Shown here: positions 1 through 5,754 of the stretch, piece after piece | Layout of the letters: every line of letters starts with the position of its first letter | How positions within the stretch are numbered: position 1 is the stretch's first letter | DNA from: an uncultured bacterium | GTDB lineage: Bacteria; Bdellovibrionota_C; UBA2361; CAKMMH01 | Direction: 5' to 3' | NCBI GenBank assembly: GCA_927798255.1 | Contig: CAKMMH010000114.1 | Span: forward strand, 1 to 6,123 | Length of the DNA stretch: 6,123 nt | Notes under the pieces: generated by a model | What the model saw: the letters and a program-made list of their open reading frames with translations, nothing else | What the model was told of the DNA's origin: nothing | Databases searched by the model: none | Made by a program: the position numbers and the translations under genes

Positions 1-437
1 CCTTTACTACTTAAACTTTTTGAAAGTGCTAATATATCAGAGATTTTTATTGTTACTAAATTACTAACATCTGGCAAAAAATTTAAAATTAAAACACTAG
101 CACTACTTTTTTCATTAGTACAACCTGCAGAGGACACATATAAATATCTTGAATCAACACTTTGATTGTTAGTTTTTCCCCTTTTTAATAATTTATTTAC
201 TTCTTTTTCTGATAAAAATGTTAGTACTCCTTTTACATTTTTTTCTAAAACTGCAGGACAAGTAGTATCTATTTTAAAAGTAATCGCTTTCTCACCATCT
301 ATTATAGAAAGAGGTAATCTTAAATCTGTAACTTTAGTGTTAATAAATATCCAATCAAATGCACCGTCTGGTGATTTTCTGCTATCAAATTTTAATTCTG
401 ATTCTGGTTCTTTAGGCTTCTTGGGAAGAGAAAACAT
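1..437 (-). CDS. Hypothetical protein, 5' part only (runs off left edge)
   Basis: The minus strand is open from an ATG at 437-435 to the window edge, giving at least 145 residues that begin MFSLPKKPKEPESELKF; the stop codon lies outside. An in-frame TAA five codons upstream makes this ATG the first usable start. There is no clear Shine-Dalgarno sequence before it. The translation looks like a real protein: a charged, Lys/Glu-rich N-terminus, then alternating hydrophobic and polar stretches suggesting beta strands (around FDWIFINTKV and AITFKIDTTC), a Lys-rich helix near residues 75-90 (SEKEVNKLLKRGK), and two cysteines near residues 60 and 106. There is no signal peptide or membrane segment in the visible part. 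I do not recognise the family. The opposite strand is also open across 166-453, but that product is Phe/Ser-rich low-complexity sequence and is judged a shadow. The gene is separated from the upstream operon by a terminator. Confidence 0.65.
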   Translation of the reverse strand, partial: MFSLPKKPKEPESELKFDSRKSPDGAFDWIFINTKVTDLRLPLSIIDGEKAITFKIDTTCPAVLEKNVKGVLTFLSEKEVNKLLKRGKTNNQSVDSRYLYVSSAGCTNEKSSASVLILNFLPDVSNLVTIKISDILALSKSLSSK

Positions 438-492
438 TATTATAATACTTTAATGCAGAAAAGAATATATGCGTGACAAATAAAGTTAATAA

Positions 493-523
493 GTAGTTAT
501 CCTTTCCTAATAAGAATAACTAC
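493..523 (-). terminator. Hairpin terminator after the regulator/PepSY operon
   Basis: Read on the minus strand, GTAGTTATTCTT pairs with AAGGATAACTAC: 12 base pairs including one G-U, with a 7-nt loop. It starts 15 nt after the PepSY stop codon. The tail that follows (TTATTAACTTTATTT) is T-rich but broken, so this is a plausible yet imperfect intrinsic terminator. It insulates the downstream gene at 1-437. Confidence 0.6.
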
Positions 524-538
524 CTATATTTCTGTTTA

Positions 539-823
539 TTAGTCTTTATCTTCTCTTGAGCCTAAAACTTCTTTTGTTTTTCCATCAACTCTAACATTGT
601 AAACTCTACCTTCTTTTAGAATTTTAACCTCAAAAGTTGGTGTAAAAGCGTCATCATCAATTGAAGCTTCTAATGCCTTACCATTTAAATTGCTTTCGGC
701 AGCTTGGATAGCATCAACTAAAGAAATTTTTGCTTGATTTAACATGTCAATTTCGTCTCTATCGCTCGCAAAAACATTTTGAGCTGAAAAAAGAACTAAT
801 AACATAACTAACAATTTTTTCAT
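539..823 (-). CDS. Small exported PepSY-domain protein
   Basis: The product is 94 aa. Residues 1-19 form a textbook Sec signal peptide: a KK n-region, a Leu/Val-rich core and a cleavage motif VFA before SD. The mature part of about 75 residues fits a single PepSY domain: a helix (EIDMLNQAKISLVDAIQAAE) followed by strands ending in TFEVKILKEGRVYNVRVDG and KTKEVLGS, the classic PepSY finish. In other proteins PepSY domains act as propeptide-like inhibitors of peptidases or as sensors in the cell envelope; the role of stand-alone copies is poorly known. The protein should be periplasmic. A strong AGGAGGAA Shine-Dalgarno (828-835) fixes the start. It lies 33 nt after the MerR-like gene on the same strand and is probably cotranscribed with it. 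Family assignment is fairly firm; the target is unknown. Confidence 0.8.
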   Translation of the reverse strand: MKKLLVMLLVLFSAQNVFASDRDEIDMLNQAKISLVDAIQAAESNLNGKALEASIDDDAFTPTFEVKILKEGRVYNVRVDGKTKEVLGSREDKD

Positions 824-856
824 TTTATTCCTCCTATTATTTTTAATTAAAAATTA

Positions 857-1348
857 TTAAGCAATTTTAATATCTGTATCTTTTTGTTCTTCTAAAATTT
901 GCTCAACTTCTTCAATAAGAGAGCCAATTGCAAAAGCCCAAACATATTGCCCTGCTTTCTCTCCTGTTAACACCTCTGCAATTTGACTTTTATCTTCAAT
1001 TCTATGCTTTATAAAAAGCTGCCTTCCATCTGTTAAAAGCACCATATCTCTTGGATTTTTATAAAGTGCTGGAATTTTCTTTCTAAGATAATCAATACCA
1101 CGTCTAAATCTATGTACAGGAAGCCCTTCATCTTTCATTCTAAAAAGCCAACAAAGCAAAATTAAATCTGAATATGAATATTTTCTTCTTTGCCTAATAA
1201 ATCCTTCACCTGTTGGTGGTACTAAATTTGTGCGCGCATAATAATTTAAAAGCGCTAAACCAATCTTTTCATGCCCTTTAGATAACTTCCTTAAAATTGC
1301 CTGAACATCTTTTGCTGTGAAATCTCTATTTATCTTAAGTATAGTCAT
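857..1348 (-). CDS. MerR-like winged-helix transcriptional regulator
   Basis: The product is 163 aa. Residues about 11-95 match the MerR DNA-binding pattern: a first helix (FTAKDVQAIL), then LLNYYARTNLVPP corresponding to the MerR 'yW.R.GLl.P' signature, a basic wing (RQRRKYSYSDL), and the segment RMKDEGLPVHRFRRGIDYLRK, where MerR proteins carry 'L...G.sl..Ir..l'. The C-terminal part (VLLTDGRQLFIK, then GQYVWAFAIGSLIEEVEQILEE) resembles MerR-like regulators of unknown ligand and not the metal sensors: there is only one cysteine (C66) and no metal-binding cysteine set. The GATTAG-proximal Shine-Dalgarno AGGA (1356-1359) sits 7 nt before the ATG. It is the first gene of an operon with the PepSY protein. 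A palindrome over its -35 box suggests autoregulation. What it senses cannot be told from sequence. Confidence 0.72.
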   Translation of the reverse strand: MTILKINRDFTAKDVQAILRKLSKGHEKIGLALLNYYARTNLVPPTGEGFIRQRRKYSYSDLILLCWLFRMKDEGLPVHRFRRGIDYLRKKIPALYKNPRDMVLLTDGRQLFIKHRIEDKSQIAEVLTGEKAGQYVWAFAIGSLIEEVEQILEEQKDTDIKIA

Positions 1349-1409
1349 GTACTAATCCTAAAAAAACATCTTTAAGAAAACATTATTATTTTTTTTAAAA
1401 ACAATAAAA

Positions 1410-1438
1410 AATCTAAAACACTTACTGACACGTGTCAA
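1410..1438 (-). promoter_or_regulatory. Sigma70-type promoter of the MerR-like/PepSY operon
   Basis: On the minus strand there is a perfect -35 box TTGACA (1433-1438), a 17-bp spacer and a -10 box TAGATT (1410-1415, 4 of 6 to consensus). The predicted start lies about 55 nt upstream of the regulator ATG. The spacer has the standard 17 bp, unlike the 19-20 bp of classical MerR-activated promoters, so repression is more likely than DNA-untwisting activation. Confidence 0.6.
1426..1437. promoter_or_regulatory. Perfect 12-bp palindrome TGACACGTGTCA over the -35 box (operator)
   Basis: The sequence TGACACGTGTCA is its own reverse complement and overlaps five of the six -35 bases. The position is typical of a repressor operator. 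The MerR-like protein encoded just downstream is the natural candidate. The CACG core is also shared with the plasmid's iterons, so Rep or ParB are alternative binders. Confidence 0.5.
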
Positions 1439-1452
1439 TTGTTTTTTATTGT

Positions 1453-1604
1453 GCATTAACTAACTCACAACCTGCTTATAACAATCTTATAGTAATAATC
1501 GTTTATTTATGCTTTTTAAAGTAAATAAAACATAATTTTATTACAAGATGTATTTATATCTAAAAATGTGTACTGATTATTTATCGAACTTTTTTGGTAA
1601 AATC
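1453..1604. other. AT-rich gap between rep 3' end and the operon promoter
   Basis: No gene is seen here. The only structure is a weak inverted repeat, TTTATTTA (1502-1509) against TAAATAAA (1522-1529), which may end rep transcription, but it is all A/T with no run of T after it on the minus strand. No confident rep terminator can be named. Confidence 0.4.
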
Positions 1605-3164
1605 TTAAATAGCTTTTCGTTCCTTTAACCATTCATCAAAACTAGATAATGCATAAAGAGATGCTAGTTTATCATTTACTCTATTTGTAACGGCTTTTTC
1701 AAAATTTATAGAAGATATCATCCCTTTCATATTGCTTAATGATTTTCTTGCTTCTTCCTCTATTTCACGTAAAAATTTTTCATCAATTTCCTTTCGTATT
1801 TCATCAATTTGACTATTTCTCTCTTCCCAAAATACCTTTTGTAATTGTTCCCTATTTTCACTTTTTGATTTTTTTACATGTTTAACTTCATGTTCTACAT
1901 CATCTTCCTTAATACTAAATTTAGGTGGTAAATAAAAAGTATCTTCTTTTTCTATAGCCCTATACAAAAAACCTACTGGGCTTTTGCTAACTAAAACACT
2001 CTTTATACCAACTAAATAATCGTAGTATTCAATTATTTTAGAAATTTTATTTAAATTTTTTAATGTTTTTTCCTTTAAAAGTTTTAAAGACTGGGTTTCT
2101 TTTATTTGCCTTTGCTTCAATTTTTCTATTATTTCATTTTTTAATTTCGTTAATGGGTCAAGTTCAGTTATATCAATAACTTCATTTTTAATACCAGTTA
2201 TACCAGAATTACCTTGCGCAAATGAGTAAGTGTCATATTCATTAAAAACTTCTTTTTGATTTTCTTCTTTTAAATTTTGCGTTAATTTAGATTGTTCTGT
2301 TGATGAAATTCCACTAGCTAAACATAATTGACTAGTGCTTGTTCTATAAATGATTATTTGTGAATTTTTTCCCTTACCTGTGAACTCGAATTTTTTAATA
2401 AAATTTTTTTGCAAAAGTTCTTCTAATGCTGGATTTATTTGTTGTTTTAAAGAGCTTGCATATTTAAAGTTTCTACTAATACCTATTTTTTCATACGCTA
2501 ATTTAAATAAATCTAGTTCGATTACACTTTTATAGTAAAAATACTTATCAAGATATCTATACAATCTCTTAGAAACTGCACTTTTTAAACTTAAATAAAA
2601 ATCTAAATCAAGCTTTTTAATATAACCTTTTTGAAATGACTCAAACATCTCATCAGACCAAATAAAAAAGCTTGGTTGATTTTGCTCCCCCCTTCCACTG
2701 TTAATTTCATAGGCCACAATAATACCAAAATTTTTTGTGCAATTTTCTTTTGTCTTGTTATCATAAAATGCATTTGCTGCCTTAATACGTACGCCACTAA
2801 GTCTATCTAAAGATTTTTGAAGTCGTTGATAACTTCTTCCCTCTGTTGTCCAGTTTAAAATTTTTAATAGTTCATATCTTGTAAATACAACTTTTGGATT
2901 TTCAAATTCTTTATCTGCAGTTAACTTTAAAAGTCCCATAAGGACTTCATCATCTGAAGATGTTGGAAGTCCAAATTTATCTGCTCCAGTTATTATCCAT
3001 TTTCTTGTGATTGGTTTTTTATCTTGCGTGTAAATAGTATCCTGGAACTCCAGAGTTTTTATATTAGGATTAACACGAGTAGATAGAACTGCTAGAGGGA
3101 ACTCAGCTAAGTTCATTTCATCTCTTGAAAAAGTAATTGTTTTAGAAGATTTTTTTTCTTTCAT
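1605..3164 (-). CDS. Plasmid replication initiator, RepA/RPA (PF10134-like) family
   Basis: The product is 519 aa. Its N-terminal half fits the 'replication initiator protein A' family: SRDEMNLAEFPLAVLSTR (13-30), RKWIITGADKFGLPTSSDDEV (54-74), VVFTRYELLKILNW (92-105) and SYQRLQKSLDRLSGVRIKAANAF (111-133). A second winged-helix half follows with KRLYRYLDKYF (199-209) and the DNA-binding-like stretch SSLKQQINPALEELLQKNFIKKFEF (237-261). Such proteins bind iterons and recruit host helicase and primase. Residues 270-340 are a low-complexity linker. Residues 340-519 are charged, helical and coiled-coil-like, and include SPVGFLYRAIEK (395-406). The iteron array lies directly upstream. No Shine-Dalgarno precedes the chosen ATG; the next Met (residue 17, about 3116) has a weak AAGAGA before it but would remove the start of the family motif. 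Family confidence is high; exact start is less sure. Confidence 0.88.
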   Translation of the reverse strand: MKEKKSSKTITFSRDEMNLAEFPLAVLSTRVNPNIKTLEFQDTIYTQDKKPITRKWIITGADKFGLPTSSDDEVLMGLLKLTADKEFENPKVVFTRYELLKILNWTTEGRSYQRLQKSLDRLSGVRIKAANAFYDNKTKENCTKNFGIIVAYEINSGRGEQNQPSFFIWSDEMFESFQKGYIKKLDLDFYLSLKSAVSKRLYRYLDKYFYYKSVIELDLFKLAYEKIGISRNFKYASSLKQQINPALEELLQKNFIKKFEFTGKGKNSQIIIYRTSTSQLCLASGISSTEQSKLTQNLKEENQKEVFNEYDTYSFAQGNSGITGIKNEVIDITELDPLTKLKNEIIEKLKQRQIKETQSLKLLKEKTLKNLNKISKIIEYYDYLVGIKSVLVSKSPVGFLYRAIEKEDTFYLPPKFSIKEDDVEHEVKHVKKSKSENREQLQKVFWEERNSQIDEIRKEIDEKFLREIEEEARKSLSNMKGMISSINFEKAVTNRVNDKLASLYALSSFDEWLKERKAI

Positions 3165-3187
3165 AAAAAATTTTTTAAACTTTTATA

Positions 3188-3216
3188 AACATACTTACTT
3201 TTTGTTAGTTTATCAA
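3188..3216 (-). promoter_or_regulatory. Candidate rep promoter
   Basis: The minus strand carries TTGATA (3211-3216, 5 of 6 to the -35 consensus), a 17-bp spacer and TATGTT (3188-3193, 4 of 6 to the -10 consensus). Transcription would begin near 3181, giving a leader of only about 17 nt without a Shine-Dalgarno sequence. Such AT-rich DNA gives chance matches, so this is moderate evidence. Confidence 0.45.
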
Positions 3217-3219
3217 GTT

Positions 3220-3244
3220 TTATATAGTTTACTAGTTATATAGT
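3220..3244. repeat. Direct repeat TTATATAGT upstream of the rep promoter
   Basis: TTATATAGT occurs at 3220-3228 and again at 3236-3244, 16 bp apart, directly upstream of the candidate rep -35 box. It could be an operator for rep control or part of the melting region. It is short and A/T-rich, so confidence is low. Confidence 0.3.
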
Positions 3245-3288
3245 AAGCGAAAATTTTTAGTAATATTTTTAGAAAGTTATATACGATT

Positions 3289-3515
3289 TTTTATTTGAAA
3301 TCACTATAAAATTTCTTTGATTTCACGATATATTAAAGCTCAAATCACGTTTTTTATTATTTCATTGCACTAATAACTTTATCTAGATTCACGATTAACC
3401 TTATTTCAAAGCACGAATTTAATTATTTGGTTTCACGTTTTAGTTTTTTCATTTCACAATAGACTAGATTTTTCTTTCAATTCACGATACAATATTTATG
3501 TCAAATCACGAATAT
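3289..3515 (+). repeat. Iteron array, ten direct copies, 22-bp period
   Basis: A motif close to TTTCAAWTCACGAWW recurs with the C of its CAC core at 3302, 3324, 3346, 3368, 3390, 3412, 3434, 3455, 3483 and 3507. The spacings are six times 22, then 21, 28 and 24 bp. Two turns of the helix (about 21-22 bp) put the sites on one face of the DNA, as expected for initiator binding. Copies are imperfect: 3302 and 3368 read CACT, and 3455 reads CACA. Degenerate extra copies lie at about 3282 (TACGA) and 3521 (TACGA). It lies upstream of rep, whose product is the expected binder. Confidence 0.85.
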
Positions 3516-3597
3516 TTGTCTACGAATTTTTTCTTGTTATTTTAGCATGTTACCAAAAAGCTTGATAGTTTAAATTACTTAAAGTAAGGTCTTTTGA

Positions 3598-3631
3598 CGT
3601 GAATTGAGATAAGATTTTGTTCGTGTTTTGA
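3598..3631 (-). repeat. Two inverted iteron copies between array and parA
   Basis: Read on the minus strand, 3598-3607 gives TCAATTCACG, identical to the iteron near 3477-3486, and 3622-3631 gives TCAAAACACG. They are 24 bp apart and oriented opposite to the main array. In other iteron plasmids inverted copies next to a promoter let Rep act as a repressor; here the nearest gene is parA. That role is an inference. Confidence 0.6.
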
Positions 3632-3680
3632 TATAAGTTTTTTATATACAAATGCTTTTTTTTATTATAGAATTTCACTA

Positions 3681-3706
3681 TATAGCTTATATTTATAGCT
3701 TATATT
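3681..3706 (+). repeat. Exact 13-bp tandem repeat upstream of parA
   Basis: TATAGCTTATATT occurs twice back to back (3681-3693 and 3694-3706), ending 25 bp before the parA start codon. It lies where the parA promoter or leader must be. Likely roles are a par operator or a -10-containing promoter duplication. I could not assign convincing -35 and -10 boxes for parA. An iteron-like TTTCACTATA (3673-3682) abuts its left side. Confidence 0.55.
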
Positions 3707-3717
3707 TTATCCATTTT

Positions 3718-3725
3718 GGGGAGGA
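3718..3725 (+). promoter_or_regulatory. Strong ribosome binding site of parA (GTG start)
   Basis: GGGGAGGA lies 6 nt before GTG at 3732-3734. It decides the start: the GTG is followed directly by TKIIAIINQKGGVGKT, the usual N-terminus of ParA, so no upstream start is needed. Confidence 0.75.
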
Positions 3726-3731
3726 TTTTAG

Positions 3732-4523
3732 GTGACCAAAATAATAGCAATAATCAACCAAAAAGGTGGTGTTGGAAAAACTACAACTACTGTAAATTTA
3801 GGTGCTGCTTTAGCTGAAAAAGGTAAAAAAGTTTTACTTTTTGATATGGATGCTCAAAGTAATATGACAACTCATCTTGGGGTCGGTGTTCAAGAAGGTG
3901 ATTTTCAAGAAGGAATCGAAGATGTTGAGTATCCATCAAGTTATGATATTTTAAAAGGTTCAAAAACAGTAGCAGAATGCGTTGTTCATAGATCAAAGAA
4001 TCTTGATGTAGTCCCTTCTAGTTTATCACTTAGTGCAGCAGATTTAGAGCTTGGTGGAGTTGTCGGGCGTGAGCTTATCTTAAAAAGGGCTTTAACTAAT
4101 ATACAAGATAATTATGACTATATTATTATAGATTGTCCTCCTGCTTTAGGTCTTCTTTCATTAAATGCACTTGCTGCAGCAGATAGCGTTATAATTCCGG
4201 TTCAGAGTGAATATCTTGCACTTCACGGAGTAAGACAGTTACTTGATACAATTGAACAAGTAAAAAGTGTTTTTAATCCAGTACTTAGAGTTATGGGGGT
4301 TTTAATTTGCCTTCATGATATTAGAAAAAAATTAGCTAGAGCAGTATCTGATACAATTAGAACTTATTTTGGTGATTTAGTATTTGAAACAGTTATAAAA
4401 ACAAATGTTGCTCTTGCTGAAGCTCCTTCAGATGGAAAGACAATTTTCGAATATGCTCCAAGAGAAAGAGGCGCAGACGATTATAGAGAATTAGCAAATG
4501 AAATTGAAAGTGGTAAATTTTAA
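3732..4523 (+). CDS. parA: ParA/Soj-type partition ATPase
   Basis: The product is 263 aa, the usual length of small ParA ATPases without the N-terminal helix-turn-helix of type Ia plasmid ParA. It has the deviant Walker A motif KGGVGKTT (11-18, signature Lys11 and catalytic Lys16), the A' motif FDMDAQSN (37-44, Asp40) and Walker B IIIDCPP (131-137, Asp134). The end carries APSDGKTIFEYAPRERGADDY, typical of Soj-like proteins. ParA binds DNA nonspecifically as an ATP dimer on the nucleoid and is released by ParB, which moves the replicon copies apart. It starts with GTG after a strong Shine-Dalgarno. parB follows after 16 nt in the same operon. It looks more like chromosomal or chromid ParA than classic plasmid types. 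Confidence 0.95.
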   Translation: MTKIIAIINQKGGVGKTTTTVNLGAALAEKGKKVLLFDMDAQSNMTTHLGVGVQEGDFQEGIEDVEYPSSYDILKGSKTVAECVVHRSKNLDVVPSSLSLSAADLELGGVVGRELILKRALTNIQDNYDYIIIDCPPALGLLSLNALAAADSVIIPVQSEYLALHGVRQLLDTIEQVKSVFNPVLRVMGVLICLHDIRKKLARAVSDTIRTYFGDLVFETVIKTNVALAEAPSDGKTIFEYAPRERGADDYRELANEIESGKF

Positions 4524-4539
4524 ATAGGGAGTATGAATA

Positions 4540-5394
4540 ATGGCTTTTAAAAAAATTAACTTAGCAAATAATCCTCTTTTTGTTGGACCTACTTTAAAAG
4601 AAAGACAAGAAATTTCAGTACCTTATAAAGAAATTTTAGTTGATTTAATTAAATTTGATGAAACTCAACCAAGAAAAGAATTTAATGAAGAAAAATTAAA
4701 AGAATTATCTGAATCGATTAAAATTTACGGGATATTACAACCACTTACTGTAAGAGAATCAAAAGATGGGTTTATTTTAGTAGCAGGAGAAAGAAGGTTA
4801 AGAGCTGCAAAACTAGCTGGACTTCAAAAAGTGCCAGTAGTTGTTAATAACTCAACAGATGATGAAAAAATTCTTGAAATTCAGCTGGTTGAAAATTTAC
4901 AAAGAGTTGATTTAAATTCATATGAAAAAGCAATTGCAATTGCAGCTTTAAGAGATTCTTATAATTTAAGTGTAAGAGATATTGCTGCAAAACTTAGTAT
5001 TTCCAAAAGTGCTGTTCAAAGATCACTTGATATTTTAAATTTACCTGATGATTTAATAGAAGCTCTAAAAAAAGGATACTCTGAATCAAAAATATTTTTA
5101 CTTGCAGATATCCCTACAAAAGAGCAAAGAGCAGTATATCTAAATGAATTAAACTTAATTTCAAGAGATTCACTAAAAACTGCTGTTAAATCTTCTAAAA
5201 TGCCTAAAAAAGAAAAAATTAGTAAAGCTTTCCGTGCAGAAGATCAAAGAGTTGAAAGCGACATTCAAAGAGCTTTAGGCGTTAAAGTAAAGGTAAATCG
5301 CACTCCAAATAGTAATAGTGGAAAATTGATTTTAGAGTTTTATACCGATGATGATTTCCAAGTAATTTACAGAAAATTAATGTCTGATATTTAG
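4540..5394 (+). CDS. parB: ParB/Spo0J-type centromere-binding partition protein
   Basis: The product is 284 aa. Domains in order: an N-terminal segment for ParA contact (1-30), the ParB/Srx CTP-binding domain (about 31-125) with QPRKEF (43-48), the arginine-rich GERRLRA box (83-89) and ENLQRVDLN (118-126), a helix-turn-helix (about 143-166, LSVRDIAAKLSISKSAVQRSL), and a C-terminal dimerisation domain (about 238-280, VESDIQRALGVKVKV to LILEFYTDDDFQVIYRKL). Family members bind parS, clamp and slide on DNA by CTP switching, and stimulate ParA. The recognition helix reads SISKSAVQRS, not the GKSRP.VAN of canonical chromosomal ParB, so the site is probably not standard parS. AGGGAG (4526-4531) lies 8 nt before the ATG. 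No clear terminator follows. Confidence 0.95.
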   Translation: MAFKKINLANNPLFVGPTLKERQEISVPYKEILVDLIKFDETQPRKEFNEEKLKELSESIKIYGILQPLTVRESKDGFILVAGERRLRAAKLAGLQKVPVVVNNSTDDEKILEIQLVENLQRVDLNSYEKAIAIAALRDSYNLSVRDIAAKLSISKSAVQRSLDILNLPDDLIEALKKGYSESKIFLLADIPTKEQRAVYLNELNLISRDSLKTAVKSSKMPKKEKISKAFRAEDQRVESDIQRALGVKVKVNRTPNSNSGKLILEFYTDDDFQVIYRKLMSDI

Positions 5395-5420
5395 TTTTAA
5401 GTTAAATTCAATATAATTTA

Positions 5421-5510
5421 AAAATTTAGGTTTCGGATTACTAATTGCAGATATTTTATCACTCAAAAACTGAAATCGTAGCGTTTTTGTCTAAAATATA
5501 ATTGCCAAAT
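5421..5510. repeat. Diverged repeat element, copy A
   Basis: It runs from AAAATTTAGGTTTCGGATT to TTGCCAAAT and aligns with copy B (5833-5920) at roughly 70% identity by hand, with a few 1-nt gaps. Conserved blocks are CTAATT, TTTAT, CTCAAA, CTGAAATC and the TTGCYAAAT end. Inside it, the motif AAATYTAGSTTT appears twice about 51 nt apart (5421 and 5472). Confidence 0.55.
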
Positions 5511-5645
5511 TCCGGTTTTAGAAATCATTTTTCCTTGAATACCCACTTATAGCTCCTAATGGCAATTACTTTTTTATTTTTTAATCATTTATATACAACC
5601 CTGAAGTGACTCCTTATACGAACGAAATGAGCGATATTGTTTGAT

Positions 5646-5672
5646 TCCAATGCACACGAATGTGTTATTGGA
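5646..5672. other. Hairpin with CGAA loop
   Basis: TCCAAT (5646-5651) pairs with ATTGGA (5667-5672), and CACA (5653-5656) with TGTG (5661-5664). The two stems are separated by a G/TT bulge and closed by a CGAA loop. No run of T follows on either strand, so it is not a simple terminator; an RNA element or cruciform is possible. Confidence 0.4.
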
Positions 5673-5725
5673 TAAGTAGATTGTCACTGTTTTATTCTCG
5701 CTGTAGTCGAGTGTCTTGTTGTGTC

Positions 5726-5742
5726 TGAAACCAAATTTAAAT
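5726..5742 (+). repeat. Motif TGAAACCAAATTTAAAT, copy 1
   Basis: It nearly repeats at 5955-5970 (TGAACCCAATTTAAAT; one substitution and one 1-nt gap). Copy 1 lies 12 nt before the 21-bp palindrome; copy 2 lies directly before the long inverted repeat. Both follow a copy of the ~90-bp element, so the whole arrangement looks duplicated. Confidence 0.45.
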
Positions 5743-5754
5743 TTAGAAGATAGA

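Larger units (their letters stand above)
1401..1452. repeat. 11-bp inverted repeat flanking the operator
   Basis: ACAATAAAAAA (1401-1411) is exactly inverted at 1442-1452, with 30 bp between. The pair brackets the -10/-35 region, with its centre 5 bp away from the centre of the 12-bp palindrome. The arms are A/T-rich, so chance is possible, but the exact match around a promoter suggests a second layer of regulation or a cruciform. Confidence 0.4.
3280..3720. other. Putative origin of replication (oriV)
   Basis: This rep-parA intergenic stretch combines a phased iteron array, inverted iterons and a very AT-rich segment (about 3540-3715) suited to strand opening. The arrangement of initiator gene, upstream iterons and divergent par operon is standard for iteron plasmids. 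I found no good DnaA box (TTATNCACA); the closest is TTATCCATT near 3708, with two mismatches. The limits are approximate. Confidence 0.75.

Noticed and set aside
166..453. Plus-strand open frame of 95 codons
   Set aside because: The product is Phe/Ser-rich low-complexity sequence and has no ribosome site; the minus strand is open over the same stretch with a better protein composition.
2350..2797. Short frames on both strands inside rep
   Set aside because: They overlap the well-supported initiator frame completely and show no domain or ribosome site.
3289..3515. CRISPR array
   Set aside because: The period is only 22 bp including the repeat, the copies are imperfect and there is no room for spacers; an iteron array upstream of rep explains it.
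3540..3720. DnaA box in the origin region
   Set aside because: The best match to TTATNCACA has two mismatches, which is expected by chance in such AT-rich DNA.
3787..3996. Minus-strand frame inside parA
   Set aside because: It is the antisense shadow of conserved ParA motifs.
5395..5430. Terminator directly after parB
   Set aside because: Only A/T pairing can be drawn here (TTAAAT with ATTTAA), with no stable stem and T run.
5466..5570. Small minus-strand peptide gene in repeat copy A
   Set aside because: The longer frame has an internal stop and the copy B frame is also broken; the ATG-started peptide would be only 21 residues, with no independent support.
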